In this document: in pieces, positions 55,843 to 64,000 of the stretch
Numbering within the stretch: position 1 is the first letter of the stretch
Layout: the number at the start of each line of letters is the position of its first letter
Assembly (NCBI RefSeq): GCF_019654955.1
Contig: NZ_BPEV01000018.1
Location: 46,186 to 110,185 of the forward strand
Direction of reading: 5' to 3'
Source of the DNA: Shewanella sp. KT0246
Lineage (GTDB): Bacteria; Pseudomonadota; Gammaproteobacteria; Enterobacterales; Shewanellaceae
DNA length: 64,000 nucleotides
Translations under genes and position numbers: made by a program
Notes under the pieces: model-generated
Told to the model about the DNA's origin: nothing
Database searches by the model: none
The model's input: the letters and a program-made list of their open reading frames with translations, nothing else

Positions 55843-56891
55843 AATTTGCTCAACATGATTTGTCATTGTATTCAATTGCCCATCAATTGCCGGGTATAAA
55901 TATTGATAATGAAATGCTTTTGGCTTGTTTATCTCAACAATGTGGTCGTTTAAATGCGCGTAAAGCTAAAAGTATTGCTAAACGGCTGGGTATTGAAGGC
56001 CGTCACTTGGTGAGAGATTTAACTAAAGCAACAAGCTCAGCTTCGCCAACCAGTATTGAGTTAAGTCAGCAGGTTTTAACTCAAGCATTACAAAACGCCG
56101 CTATAAACAGTAATGAGTTGGATTACTTACTCACTCATACTTGTACTCCCCACACCCAAGTGCCGCCTAATGCCGCATGGCTTGCTGATGTTATGGCGTA
56201 TCACGGGCCATATTTAGAGCTAAGGCAAGCATGTACAGGCTTTGCTAACGGTTTACAGATAGCTTCGGCTTTTTGCGCGGTGAATCAAAAACCGGTTGCT
56301 ATTGTTGGGGTTGAAACAGGTTCTGTTTATTTTGATATGGATAAGACATTTATCGACACCGAACAATTAGTAAATTATGTGCAAATGGGAGATGGCGCTG
56401 CCGCGACAGTATTAGGGCCATTAACCGAAGGGAAGGCTAAAGTCTCAGATATCTATTTAGGACAAATAGGCCACCAAAAACAACCTGGGTTTTATTTAGA
56501 TAGCGGCTCAAAAGATGTTGGCGAAAAACGAATGGCGCGTTTTCACCATAATATCCATGCAGTTAGAGAGCAGGGTAGTCAACTATTTGAACTTGGCTGG
56601 CAAGCACTACAAAGCCGCGGCTACCAGTTGGATGACTTTGCTTATATTTTACCTCATCAAGCGAATGGTCATATTGATGTGCTAATGGCCGAAGCTTTAG
56701 GGATGACGCCAGATAGAATCATTAATGATGCGAAACAGTTCGGCAATTTAGGTTCTGCAGCTATTTGGGTGAGTTTATCTAATTTGATTCATTCTGGTAA
56801 ATTACAAGATGGTGATAAGGTTGCAGTGCTAGGCGCTGAGGCAACTAAATACCTTTATGGCGGTTTTGTTTATCAGCATTGTGTAAGCTAA
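55833..56891 (+). CDS. KAS III-type 3-oxoacyl-ACP synthase (FabH-like)
   Basis: A 352-residue thiolase-fold condensing enzyme. The catalytic triad Cys134 (RQACTGFANG), His275 (LPHQANGH) and Asn305 (QFGNLGSAA) is that of KAS III. MGDGAAATVLGP is the usual C-terminal-half signature. It differs from housekeeping FabH in its opening (ISxxHQLPG...) and in the GNLGSA turn. GGAGGAAAA precedes the ATG. It is coupled to the diiron gene and exporter, suggesting it makes a fatty or ketide precursor for export rather than general fatty acids. Substrate not inferable. Confidence 0.87.
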   Translation: MAVKFAQHDLSLYSIAHQLPGINIDNEMLLACLSQQCGRLNARKAKSIAKRLGIEGRHLVRDLTKATSSASPTSIELSQQVLTQALQNAAINSNELDYLLTHTCTPHTQVPPNAAWLADVMAYHGPYLELRQACTGFANGLQIASAFCAVNQKPVAIVGVETGSVYFDMDKTFIDTEQLVNYVQMGDGAAATVLGPLTEGKAKVSDIYLGQIGHQKQPGFYLDSGSKDVGEKRMARFHHNIHAVREQGSQLFELGWQALQSRGYQLDDFAYILPHQANGHIDVLMAEALGMTPDRIINDAKQFGNLGSAAIWVSLSNLIHSGKLQDGDKVAVLGAEATKYLYGGFVYQHCVS

Positions 56892-56910
56892 AAATTAAGT
56901 TGAAGCAATA

Positions 56911-56942
56911 AAAAAGCCCGCGATATGAGTGCGGGCTTTTCT
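56911..56942. terminator. Bidirectional terminator between KAS III and bamD
   Basis: AAAAGCCCGC / GCGGGCTTTT stem, loop GATATGAGT, A run and T run on either side. Confidence 0.85.
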
Positions 56943-56970
56943 GTATTTACAAGTAATCGGCTAGTAATTG

Positions 56971-57735
56971 TTAGTTGCTTAACTCTTTATTATCAGGGAA
57001 GTTAGCTGCCATAACGGTTAATACATTCTGTTTTAGCTGCTCTTGACCTAATTCACCGTAAGCTTCTGACATGATTTCCAGTGCACGTTCAATGGCTGGC
57101 GTTCCTGGGAACTGCTCCATCACAGATTGAGCACGAACAGCAGCCGCACTCCATGCTTCCATTTTGATATAATACTCAGCTACTTTAATCGAGTATTGTG
57201 CTAAACGGTTTTTAAGATACTGCATACGTTGTTGTGCATCGGCAGAATATTTACTGTTTGGGTAACTTTTGATTAAACGATCGAAATCTTTAAATGCATC
57301 TTGAGCATTTTTAGGGTCGCGATCGGTACGGTCGATATTCATCATGTCATGGAAAAGATAATTATCAGCCTGCATATTTGTTAAACCACGCATATAATAC
57401 ACGTAATCAATATCTGGATGCGTTGGGTTTAAACGTAAGAAACGATCGATATTGGCAATGCCAGATGCGACGTCATCCATTTTGTAATACGCAAAAATCA
57501 TATCAAGTTGTACTTGAGTTTTATGCGGTCCAAATGGGTAGCGAGAGTCTAAAGCTTCAAGGGTTCTTACTGCTTTAGAATAGTTCCCAAGCTCCATTGA
57601 GGTCCTTGCTTGGCTATAAAGGCCTTCTGGAGACTTACCATTTAGGTCTTCATCCTCAAAACCTTTTGAGGTACTACAAGCTGATAAAGCTAATGAAAAC
57701 AATACTAGGGCGGCGCCTTTGGCAAATTTAGACAT
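56971..57735 (-). CDS. bamD: Outer-membrane assembly lipoprotein BamD
   Basis: A 254-residue lipoprotein of the BAM complex. Lipobox LSAC gives mature Cys at about residue 19 from the ATG at 57735. A TPR-rich body follows: SPEGLYSQARTSMELGNYSKAVRTLEALDSRYPFGPHKTQVQLDMIFAYYKMDD, GLTNMQADN, and YPNSKYSADAQQRMQYLKNRLAQYSIKVAEYYIKM. The longer reading to 57747 begins at TTG. The order bamD, then divergent rluD-pgeF-clpB, is as in E. coli. Confidence 0.94.
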   Translation of the reverse strand: MSKFAKGAALVLFSLALSACSTSKGFEDEDLNGKSPEGLYSQARTSMELGNYSKAVRTLEALDSRYPFGPHKTQVQLDMIFAYYKMDDVASGIANIDRFLRLNPTHPDIDYVYYMRGLTNMQADNYLFHDMMNIDRTDRDPKNAQDAFKDFDRLIKSYPNSKYSADAQQRMQYLKNRLAQYSIKVAEYYIKMEAWSAAAVRAQSVMEQFPGTPAIERALEIMSEAYGELGQEQLKQNVLTVMAANFPDNKELSN

Positions 57736-57835
57736 ATGTAAATTCAATTCTTTTATAAGTTGTTGTTAAGAATTTTTCCATTTCACTGTAAAATAGAAAA
57801 CAATCCGATTGTAACAGATAGCACATTCACTTTGG

Positions 57836-57851
57836 ACCCCAAAAAAGGGGT
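57836..57851 (+). promoter_or_regulatory. Hairpin over the rluD ribosome site
   Basis: ACCCC pairs with GGGGT around A6, nine bases before the rluD ATG. The GGGG is the likely Shine-Dalgarno sequence, so the hairpin would sequester it. Confidence 0.45.
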
Positions 57852-57860
57852 ACGGTTCCT

Positions 57861-58835
57861 ATGACACAAGAGATTAACCTAAAAAGCGAGATCACAGCAA
57901 ATCAAACGGGTCTTCGTTTAGACCAAGCTTTGGCTGAATTGTTCCCTGATTATTCCCGTACACGCATCAAAGAATGGATCCTATCTGGTGCAGTTTCTGT
58001 CGATGGCGTTGTTGTCGATATACCTCGTGAGAAGGTATTAGAGTCGCAGTTAATTGCGGTAGAAGCAACGCTTGAAGAAGAAGTAAAAGATAAAGCGCAA
58101 AATATTGAGCTTAATATTGTCTATGAAGATGACCATATTATTGTCGTTAATAAGCAAGCTGGCCTAGTGGTTCACCCAGGAGCTGGCAATGCTGATGGCA
58201 CATTATTAAATGCGTTATTACATCATTGTCCTGATATTGAGCACGTCCCTCGTGCGGGTATCGTTCATCGTTTAGATAAAGACACCACAGGTTTAATGGT
58301 TGTTGCTAAAACCGTTGAAGCGCAAACGCATTTAGTGACTGCACTGCAGGCCCGTGACATCGTTCGTGAATATGAAGCGATTGTTATTGGTACTATGACT
58401 GCTGGTGGCACTGTTGATGAGCCGATTGAGCGTCATGAAACTCGTCGTACCCAAATGGCTGTCATTATGGGTGGACGTCCTTCAGTTACTCATTACCGTG
58501 TTGCTGAAAAATTCCGAGCGCATACCCGTTTGAGATTACGTCTAGAAACAGGTCGTACTCACCAAATTCGTGTTCACATGGATTACATTGGTCACGTACT
58601 TGTGGGCGATCCAGTTTATGGTGGCCGTCCTCGTCCGCCTAAAAAAGCCAGCCCTGAGTTTTTTGATATTTTGAAAAACTTCAATCGTCAGGCTTTGCAC
58701 GCTGTACGTTTAGAGTTAGCGCATCCTTTCACTCATGAAATTATGTCGTGGCAGGCTCCTATTCCTGAAGATATGCAAATGCTTGCTAAAGCAATGCGTA
58801 AAGATACTGAAGAAAACCCAATCGAGTATCTTTAA
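57861..58835 (+). CDS. rluD: 23S rRNA pseudouridine synthase RluD
   Basis: A 324-residue enzyme converting U1911, U1915 and U1917 of 23S rRNA (E. coli numbering). The S4 RNA-binding domain is at about 18-80 (RLDQALAELFPDYSRTRIKEWILSGAV). The catalytic Asp139 is in VHRLDKDTTGLMV. RLETGRTHQIRVHMDYIGHVLVGDPVYG is the family signature. Order and sequence match E. coli. Confidence 0.96.
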   Translation: MTQEINLKSEITANQTGLRLDQALAELFPDYSRTRIKEWILSGAVSVDGVVVDIPREKVLESQLIAVEATLEEEVKDKAQNIELNIVYEDDHIIVVNKQAGLVVHPGAGNADGTLLNALLHHCPDIEHVPRAGIVHRLDKDTTGLMVVAKTVEAQTHLVTALQARDIVREYEAIVIGTMTAGGTVDEPIERHETRRTQMAVIMGGRPSVTHYRVAEKFRAHTRLRLRLETGRTHQIRVHMDYIGHVLVGDPVYGGRPRPPKKASPEFFDILKNFNRQALHAVRLELAHPFTHEIMSWQAPIPEDMQMLAKAMRKDTEENPIEYL

Positions 58836-58859
58836 CTTCTGCTAAGAAAAGGGCAAAAC

Positions 58860-59624
58860 GTGTATAAAGCCAGTTGGCCGATCCCTGATAATGTTAGCAT
58901 CGCTATGACAAATCGTCATGGCGGTGTAAGCAAGCCTCCCTTCGATAGCCTTAATTTAGGTTTACATGTCGGAGATAAGGCGTCAGATGTATTGGCTAAC
59001 CGCGCTTTAATTCAGCAAAGGTTATCTATAACTGCTCCTTTGTTTTGGCTTGAACAAGTACATGGCACTGAGATTGTTGATTGCACTCATTTGTCTGCTG
59101 CATCGTTAGTCAATAATGTCCCACCCAAAGCTGACGGCAGTTATTCGTCATCCCCTCATGTTTCATTAGCGATTATGACGGCTGATTGTTTGCCGGTATT
59201 ACTGTGTAATAAAGCAGGAACAGAAATTGCGGCGGTGCATGCTGGTTGGCGTGGCTTGTGCGATGGCATTATCGAAACAGCAGTAAAAAAGTTTAGCTGT
59301 GCCCCTTCCGAGTTAATGGCTTATTTAGGCCCAGCGATTGGACCTGAAGCATTTGAAGTCGGTGTAGAAGTGAAACAACAGTTTGTGATGGTAAATAAAC
59401 ACTCTGCGCAATACTTCAAGCCTGTTGTTAACGAATCATGTGATAAGCCATCTGATAAATATCTTGCCGATTTGAACGCGCTAGCAAAAATGGGCTTAAC
59501 ATTGTTAGGTATTAAGCAAATTTTTAGTGCTGATACCTGCACGCATTCAGATAAAGATTACTTTTCTTATCGCCGCGATCAACAAACAGGTCGTATGGCT
59601 TCTTTTATTTGGTTAAAGTCTTAA
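58860..59624 (+). CDS. pgeF: YfiH/PgeF laccase-domain protein
   Basis: A 254-residue protein of the LACC1/YfiH family. The zinc-binding set is visible: His in QVHGTEIVD, Cys in MTADCLPVLL, and His in AAVHAGWRGL. The C-terminal CTHSDKDYFSYRRDQQTGRMASFIW is typical. Members act as purine nucleoside phosphorylase/deaminase or edit peptidoglycan (PgeF). It starts at GTG, 25 bases after rluD. The E. coli order rluD-yfiH-clpB is kept. Confidence 0.92.
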   Translation: MYKASWPIPDNVSIAMTNRHGGVSKPPFDSLNLGLHVGDKASDVLANRALIQQRLSITAPLFWLEQVHGTEIVDCTHLSAASLVNNVPPKADGSYSSSPHVSLAIMTADCLPVLLCNKAGTEIAAVHAGWRGLCDGIIETAVKKFSCAPSELMAYLGPAIGPEAFEVGVEVKQQFVMVNKHSAQYFKPVVNESCDKPSDKYLADLNALAKMGLTLLGIKQIFSADTCTHSDKDYFSYRRDQQTGRMASFIWLKS

Positions 59625-59690
59625 TCTGTTTTTTCGATTTGATCTGAATCAATTAATCTAACACTAATGTACTGATTTTATCTTCCAAGA

Positions 59691-59717
59691 TTGAAATTTT
59701 CATAAACATCCCCATAT
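59691..59717 (+). promoter_or_regulatory. Sigma-32 heat-shock promoter of clpB
   Basis: TTGAAA (59691-59696), 13 bases of spacer, then CCCCATAT (59710-59717). This matches the sigma-32 consensus (CTTGAAA, 13-15 bases, CCCCATNT) in order and spacing. It lies about 50 bases before the clpB ATG. Confidence 0.85.
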
Positions 59718-59765
59718 TTTAATTATCAAAACATTCCGTTTTTATTAAATTGTGTAGGAGGCCGT

Positions 59766-62339
59766 ATGAGACTCGATCGTATGACCAACAAATTTCAAAT
59801 CGCTATTTCAGATGCCCAATCTTTGGCATTAGGGCGTGATCATCAGTTTATTGAACCTATTCATTTGATGATGGCGTTATTAAATCAAGATTCAGGCTCA
59901 ATTCATCCATTATTGACCCAAGCTGGGATCAATGTGAGCGGCTTACGTTCATCACTTAGCCAAGAATTAGAGCGTCAGCCACAAGTTGAAGGTGCTGGTG
60001 GTGATATTCAATTATCCCAAAGCCTGATCCGTTTATTAAACTTGTGCGATAAGTTGGCTCAAAAGCGTAAAGACAAGTATATCTCTTCTGAATTGTTTGT
60101 TTTGGCGGCACTTGAAGGTACAGATCCATTAGGTAAGTGCCTAAAAGATGCAGGTGCCAGTAAAGAATTACTTGAAAAAACTATCGAGCAAATTCGTGGT
60201 GGACAAAAGGTTGATGATCCCAATGCGGAAGATCAACGCCAAGCATTAAACAAGTTTACAGTCGATCTCACTGAGCGTGCGGAGCAAGGAAAACTCGATC
60301 CTGTGATTGGTCGTGATGAAGAGATTCGTCGCACTATTCAAGTATTGCAACGTCGCAGTAAAAATAACCCGGTACTAATAGGTGAGCCAGGTGTCGGTAA
60401 AACTGCCATTGTTGAAGGATTAGCTCAGCGTATTGTTAATGGTGAAGTACCCGAAGGGATTAAAAATAAACGCGTATTATCTTTGGACATGGGCGCGTTA
60501 ATTGCTGGCGCCAAGTACCGTGGTGAATTCGAAGAGCGTTTAAAAGCAGTGCTAAATGAACTTGCTCAAGAAGAAGGTCAAGTGATTTTATTTATCGATG
60601 AACTTCATACCATGGTCGGTGCCGGTAAAGGCGAAGGAGCGATGGATGCAGGGAATATGCTTAAACCTGCTTTAGCTCGCGGTGATTTACATTGTGTTGG
60701 TGCGACTACGCTAGATGAGTATCGTCAATACATTGAAAAAGATGCAGCGCTTGAGCGTCGTTTTCAAAAAGTGCTAGTAGAAGAGCCAAATGTAGAAGAT
60801 ACCATTGCGATTTTACGTGGCTTGAAAGAGCGTTATGAATTGCACCACCATGTTGAAATTACTGACCCTGCTATTGTTGCGGCTGCAAGCATGTCGCATC
60901 GCTATATCTCAGACAGAAAGTTACCCGATAAAGCTATCGACTTGATTGATGAAGCGGCATCGAGCATTCGTATGCAAATCGATTCTAAACCTGAGGCGCT
61001 TGATCGTTTAGATCGCCGTGCTATTCAGCTTAAGCTTGAAGAGCAAGCATTGGCGAAAGAAGAAGATGAAGCTAGTCGCAAGCGTTTAAATCATTTGCAA
61101 ACTGAGCTTAAGCAAGTAGAAGAGAAAGCAGGCGAGTTAAATGAAATCTGGCATACAGAAAAAGCAGCACTTGCAGGTACTCAACATATTAAAGCGGATT
61201 TAGAACAATCACGCATGGATATGGAAGTGGCCAAACGTGCAGGTGATTTGACCCGTATGTCTGAGCTTCAATACGGTCGTATTCCAGAGTTAGAAAAACA
61301 ACTGGATTTAGCCTCGCAAGCAGAAATGCAGGACATGACTTTATTGCGCAATAAAGTAACTGATACTGAAATTGCTGAAGTGTTATCTAAAGCGACGGGG
61401 ATCCCTGTTTCAAAAATGCTTGAAGGCGAGCGCGATAAGTTATTGCAAATGGAAGGTGCGCTGCATCAACGCGTCATTGGTCAAAACGAAGCGGTCGAAG
61501 CGGTATCGAATGCGATAAGACGCAGCCGAGCAGGCCTTGCTGATCCGAATCGTCCAATTGGCTCATTCCTATTTTTGGGCCCTACTGGGGTTGGTAAAAC
61601 CGAGCTATGTAAATCTCTGGCGAATTTCTTGTTTGATTCTGAATCTGCAATGGTACGTATCGATATGTCTGAGTTTATGGAAAAGCATACGGTATCGAGA
61701 TTAGTTGGCGCACCTCCTGGTTATGTTGGCTATGAAGAAGGCGGTTACTTAACTGAAGCTGTGCGTCGTAAACCTTATTCAGTCATCTTGTTAGATGAAG
61801 TAGAAAAAGCACATCCAGATGTATTTAATATTTTACTGCAAGTATTAGATGATGGTCGCTTAACAGATGGTCAAGGAAGAACAGTCGATTTTAGAAACAC
61901 TGTGATTATTATGACCTCCAACTTAGGCTCTGACATTATTCAAGATGGCTTTGCCTCTCAAGACTATGGACAAATGAAGTCAGCTGTTATGAGTGTGGTG
62001 ACCCAAAGCTTTAGGCCTGAATTTTTGAATCGAATTGATGAAACCGTAGTGTTCCATCCTTTAGCGGCTGAGCATATTGCTCATATTGCTGAGATCCAGT
62101 TAGAAAACTTAAAAGCACGTTTAGCTGAAAAAGACTTTACCATGTCTATTTCGAAAAATGCCTTAGCCTTGATTGCAGAAGCTGGCTTTGATCCAACTTA
62201 CGGAGCTCGTCCACTTAAAAGGGCATTACAACAAGAAATTGAAAACCCATTAGCGCATCATTTATTAAAAGGTGAGTTGCTACCAGGTAAGCAAATTCTA
62301 ATTGATGTTGTAGATGGACTGCTGACATTTAAACAGTAA
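59766..62339 (+). CDS. clpB: Protein disaggregase ClpB
   Basis: An 857-residue Hsp100 AAA+ chaperone. The N-domain covers residues 1-145 and the first AAA domain has Walker [14 protein letters not shown] (about 205) and FIDELHTM. A coiled-coil middle domain follows, about 400-530 ([25 protein letters not shown], lysine/glutamate rich). The second AAA has [12 protein letters not shown] and [16 protein letters not shown], and the C-terminal D2 small domain follows. Full family length, cytosolic, works with DnaK. GTAGGAGGCC is a strong ribosome site. Heat-shock promoter upstream. Confidence 0.97.
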   Translation: MRLDRMTNKFQIAISDAQSLALGRDHQFIEPIHLMMALLNQDSGSIHPLLTQAGINVSGLRSSLSQELERQPQVEGAGGDIQLSQSLIRLLNLCDKLAQKRKDKYISSELFVLAALEGTDPLGKCLKDAGASKELLEKTIEQIRGGQKVDDPNAEDQRQALNKFTVDLTERAEQGKLDPVIGRDEEIRRTIQVLQRRSKNNPVLIGEPGVGKTAIVEGLAQRIVNGEVPEGIKNKRVLSLDMGALIAGAKYRGEFEERLKAVLNELAQEEGQVILFIDELHTMVGAGKGEGAMDAGNMLKPALARGDLHCVGATTLDEYRQYIEKDAALERRFQKVLVEEPNVEDTIAILRGLKERYELHHHVEITDPAIVAAASMSHRYISDRKLPDKAIDLIDEAASSIRMQIDSKPEALDRLDRRAIQLKLEEQALAKEEDEASRKRLNHLQTELKQVEEKAGELNEIWHTEKAALAGTQHIKADLEQSRMDMEVAKRAGDLTRMSELQYGRIPELEKQLDLASQAEMQDMTLLRNKVTDTEIAEVLSKATGIPVSKMLEGERDKLLQMEGALHQRVIGQNEAVEAVSNAIRRSRAGLADPNRPIGSFLFLGPTGVGKTELCKSLANFLFDSESAMVRIDMSEFMEKHTVSRLVGAPPGYVGYEEGGYLTEAVRRKPYSVILLDEVEKAHPDVFNILLQVLDDGRLTDGQGRTVDFRNTVIIMTSNLGSDIIQDGFASQDYGQMKSAVMSVVTQSFRPEFLNRIDETVVFHPLAAEHIAHIAEIQLENLKARLAEKDFTMSISKNALALIAEAGFDPTYGARPLKRALQQEIENPLAHHLLKGELLPGKQILIDVVDGLLTFKQ

Positions 62340-62361
62340 TTAAACTTTATTAACGATAATT

Positions 62362-62400
62362 AGGAAGGAACGATGCAAAAGTATCGTTCCTTCTTTCGTT
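62362..62400 (+). terminator. Rho-independent terminator of clpB
   Basis: AAGGAACGAT / ATCGTTCCTT stem, loop GCAAAAGT, followed by TCTTTCGTTTT. Confidence 0.75.
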
Positions 62401-62543
62401 TTAATCCGAACACATTAGATACAGAACCAGCCAGTTTGACGTTATAACTGAGATGAACTACTTGATAGTGAGTAATTTTTAAACTAATTTGATTAAAGAG
62501 GCGTTATTAATCTTCAATCTAAATTCAAGTAAAAGGATATACC

Positions 62544-62855
62544 ATGAAGAAAACTGTCGTATTAGGTATCGCATTACTGTCAATAGCTGCTACAGGTTGT
62601 AGTAGTTCACCTGAAAAAAGTGAATCTGATATTATCGGTGTCGGTAATGTGGAATATAACAGCCTTTATCATTACGGATATAACAAGGGCTGCAGTGGTG
62701 CATTGAAGGAAAAGCAAACCAATGAATCTTTAGAGTCTATGAAAGATGAAACCTTATCTGGTATTGATGCATTCGAAGATGGTTGGCGTTCAGGTACAGA
62801 AACTTGTAATGATGGTGAGTTTCGTTCTATGTATACAGTGCGTAACGCGCAGTAA
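62544..62855 (+). CDS. Small lipoprotein, unknown function
   Basis: A 103-residue precursor with a lipobox TGCS (Cys19) after MKKTVVLGIALLSIAA. The mature part is polar with two further Cys (KGCSGAL and ETCNDGE), likely a disulfide. A central acidic helix contains ESLESMKDETLSGIDAFEDGWRSG. AAGGATATACC precedes the ATG. Not recognised. Confidence 0.7.
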   Translation: MKKTVVLGIALLSIAATGCSSSPEKSESDIIGVGNVEYNSLYHYGYNKGCSGALKEKQTNESLESMKDETLSGIDAFEDGWRSGTETCNDGEFRSMYTVRNAQ

Positions 62856-62885
62856 ATATTTCAGTCGATATTTATAGTGAGTAAC

Positions 62886-62912
62886 AAAAAGGAGCCTAGG
62901 GCTCCTTTTTTA
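62886..62912. terminator. Terminator after the lipoprotein gene
   Basis: AAAAAGGAGCC / GGCTCCTTTTT stem with loop TA(G). The A run on the left may also serve the minus-strand DUF4124 gene, though that gene ends at 62940. Confidence 0.8.
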
Positions 62913-62939
62913 GCTTTAAATGTTTATGGTATTTTTAAA

Positions 62940-63386
62940 TTAATTACAGAAAAGTTTTTTACGTTCTTCATTCTTTTCAATCTGCGCCAGTCTTTCTTCT
63001 TCGGTGATTACAATCTCTTCGCCTGTTTCCGCATCCTTACGATGCAGATGTTGATAAGTACTTAATACTTTTAAACTGTGTTTCGCACTTTCACAAATTG
63101 AAGCGGCTTGTTCAGCGTCCTTTTCTTTGATGAGTTTAGCTTTTGCTGCCAAGTCTGAATCTTGACTTGTTTTGCTTGACGATGTGGTGGGTAACACTGG
63201 CACATAACCTACTTGTGCAGGTTCAATATCTTCACTATATACTTTTTTTGAGTCGACACCTGCTGGTGGCTGTTGGCTGTAATGAGACACACCATCCTTA
63301 TCTACCCATGTATAAATGACAGTGGCAAAACTGATATGACTAACACTACTACAAAGTAAAAAAGCAAGCAGACGTAAACTGAACAT
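62940..63386 (-). CDS. DUF4124-domain periplasmic protein
   Basis: A ~148-residue precursor. A signal peptide (MFSLRLLAFLLCSSVSHISFA) is followed by TVIYTWVDKDGVSHYSQQPPAGVDSKKVY, the DUF4124 signature (Y-x-W-x-D-x-x-G-x-x-x-Y-S-x-x-P-P). The C-terminal part is charged with LAQIEKNEERKKLFCN. I start at the ATG 63386, with AGGAATATCT upstream, rather than TTG 63401. Function is not known. Confidence 0.8.
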   Translation of the reverse strand: MFSLRLLAFLLCSSVSHISFATVIYTWVDKDGVSHYSQQPPAGVDSKKVYSEDIEPAQVGYVPVLPTTSSSKTSQDSDLAAKAKLIKEKDAEQAASICESAKHSLKVLSTYQHLHRKDAETGEEIVITEEERLAQIEKNEERKKLFCN

Positions 63387-63644
63387 AGATATTCCTAACA
63401 ATATGGTGAAGCATAATTTTCCCTAATAAAATTAAAATAGGCTAAATAGCACATAAAACCAATAGCTAAATGAATATTGTTACAAGTAGATTTCGCTATT
63501 AATGGCAATTAAGTACAACACGGCCGCTACTTTGATACTTTCTCAAAGGTGTTTATTTCGAGCGAATACACTAAAAACAGGCTAATTAGAGCAAAAAGAC
63601 CACATTGTGATTAACTATTGTTCAGTTGAGTCGTGTTTGTCATA

Positions 63645-63689
63645 AATATTTAAAAAAGCCCTTGCGGTGTTTCAGTATTTGCCTATAAT
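63645..63689 (+). promoter_or_regulatory. rRNA operon promoter P1
   Basis: -35 TTGCGG (63662-63667), 16-base spacer, -10 TATAAT (63684-63689), then a GCGC discriminator typical of stringently controlled rRNA promoters. An A-rich stretch before it (about 63645-63660) fits an UP element. Confidence 0.85.
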
Positions 63690-63796
63690 GCGCATCCACT
63701 GACACGGCAACAGGCACTAGCCAACACTGAGTCAGCTTGATTTGAAGCGGTTTTAACTACCTCAAATCAACGGCAAAAAGAAGTTTGAAAAAACAC

Positions 63797-63824
63797 TTGA
63801 CGCCAACGAGGGAAAGCGTAGAAT
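63797..63824 (+). promoter_or_regulatory. rRNA operon promoter P2
   Basis: -35 TTGACG (63797-63802), 16-base spacer, -10 TAGAAT (63819-63824), followed by ACGCATCCCTGACC. The segment after P1, GCGCATCCACTGAC, is nearly the same, so the two promoters share a discriminator-to-leader block. Confidence 0.75.
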
Positions 63825-63850
63825 ACGCATCCCTGACCAACACGGTCAAC

Positions 63851-64000
63851 GCTCTTTAACAATCAAACAAGTAAATCTGTGTGGACACTCACAGGTGTTG
63901 AGTTAATCGAAATTGTCACTTAGGTGGCAATCAAAATTATTATCAATGTAACGATGAGTGTTCATAGCAATATGTAACAAACAGGATGTAGATTCTTCCG
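63851..64000 (+). promoter_or_regulatory. rRNA leader with boxA antiterminator
   Basis: GCTCTTTAACAA at 63851-63862 is the boxA element used for rRNA antitermination. The 140 bases to the right edge are the 5' leader. The 16S gene itself begins beyond the window. The order clpB-rrn is the same as around E. coli clpB and rrsG. Confidence 0.8.

Overview
The window reads as chromosomal DNA of a marine gammaproteobacterium, most probably a Shewanella. This rests on close resemblance of many proteins to E. coli and Vibrio orthologues, on conserved gammaproteobacterial gene orders (epd-pgk-fba, xerD-dsbC-recJ, csdE/csdA, bamD/rluD-pgeF-clpB followed by an rRNA operon) and on moderate-to-low G+C content. 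It is mainly a core-genome segment with small accessory patches. I see no prophage, insertion sequence or CRISPR array. The genus is an inference, not a computed placement.

Layout. 1-5.3 kb: the tail of a PKD-domain secreted protein, a MenI-like thioesterase, a small membrane protein, a 7-bp tandem repeat array, a 15-codon ORF with a strong ribosome binding site, a catalase, and a Tat-exported M19 dipeptidase homologue that has lost zinc ligands. 4.8-8.5 kb: the CsdE/CsdA sulfur-transfer pair, a Tas-like aldo/keto reductase and a YjjX-type NTPase. 8.6-15 kb: an RNase HI with a hybrid-binding domain, serine uptake and deamination (sdaC, sdaA), a GNAT enzyme and a dicarboxylate/amino-acid symporter. 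Both transporters are preceded by CRP/FNR-like palindromes. 15-19.3 kb: small accessory genes (META lipoprotein, three GNAT/unknown proteins, flavin reductase-like protein, MAPEG protein).

19.4-27 kb: central carbon and methyl metabolism, with metK behind a tandem MetJ-box array, then tkt, epd, pgk and class II fba. Strong hairpins lie in the epd-pgk and pgk-fba gaps. 27-35.6 kb: a MATE transporter, a DUF481 outer-membrane protein, an overlapping pair resembling a ToxR/VtrA-type membrane transcription factor with its periplasmic partner, an unknown 463-residue membrane protein, a PAS sensor with a degenerate GGDEF domain, and a TatD-associated-type radical SAM protein. 35.9-39.8 kb: an iron-uptake unit behind a Fur-like box (TonB receptor, PepSY membrane protein, small unknown protein). 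39.9-46.6 kb: an RND pump pair, SrmB helicase and TrmN.

47-52.2 kb: brnQ and the xerD-dsbC-recJ group. A tRNA-Phe lies at 52.4 kb on the minus strand. 52.8-56.9 kb: a tight three-gene overlapping operon (RND/MMPL-type exporter, ferritin-like protein with two diiron motifs, KAS III-type ketosynthase). It looks like a compact lipid or small-molecule synthesis and export system, and it is my best candidate for an undescribed system here. 57-64 kb: bamD, rluD, pgeF, clpB with a recognisable sigma-32 promoter, a small lipoprotein, a DUF4124 protein, and tandem rRNA promoters with a boxA leader whose 16S gene lies beyond the right edge.

All calls are from reading the sequence and remembered family features. 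No database search was run.
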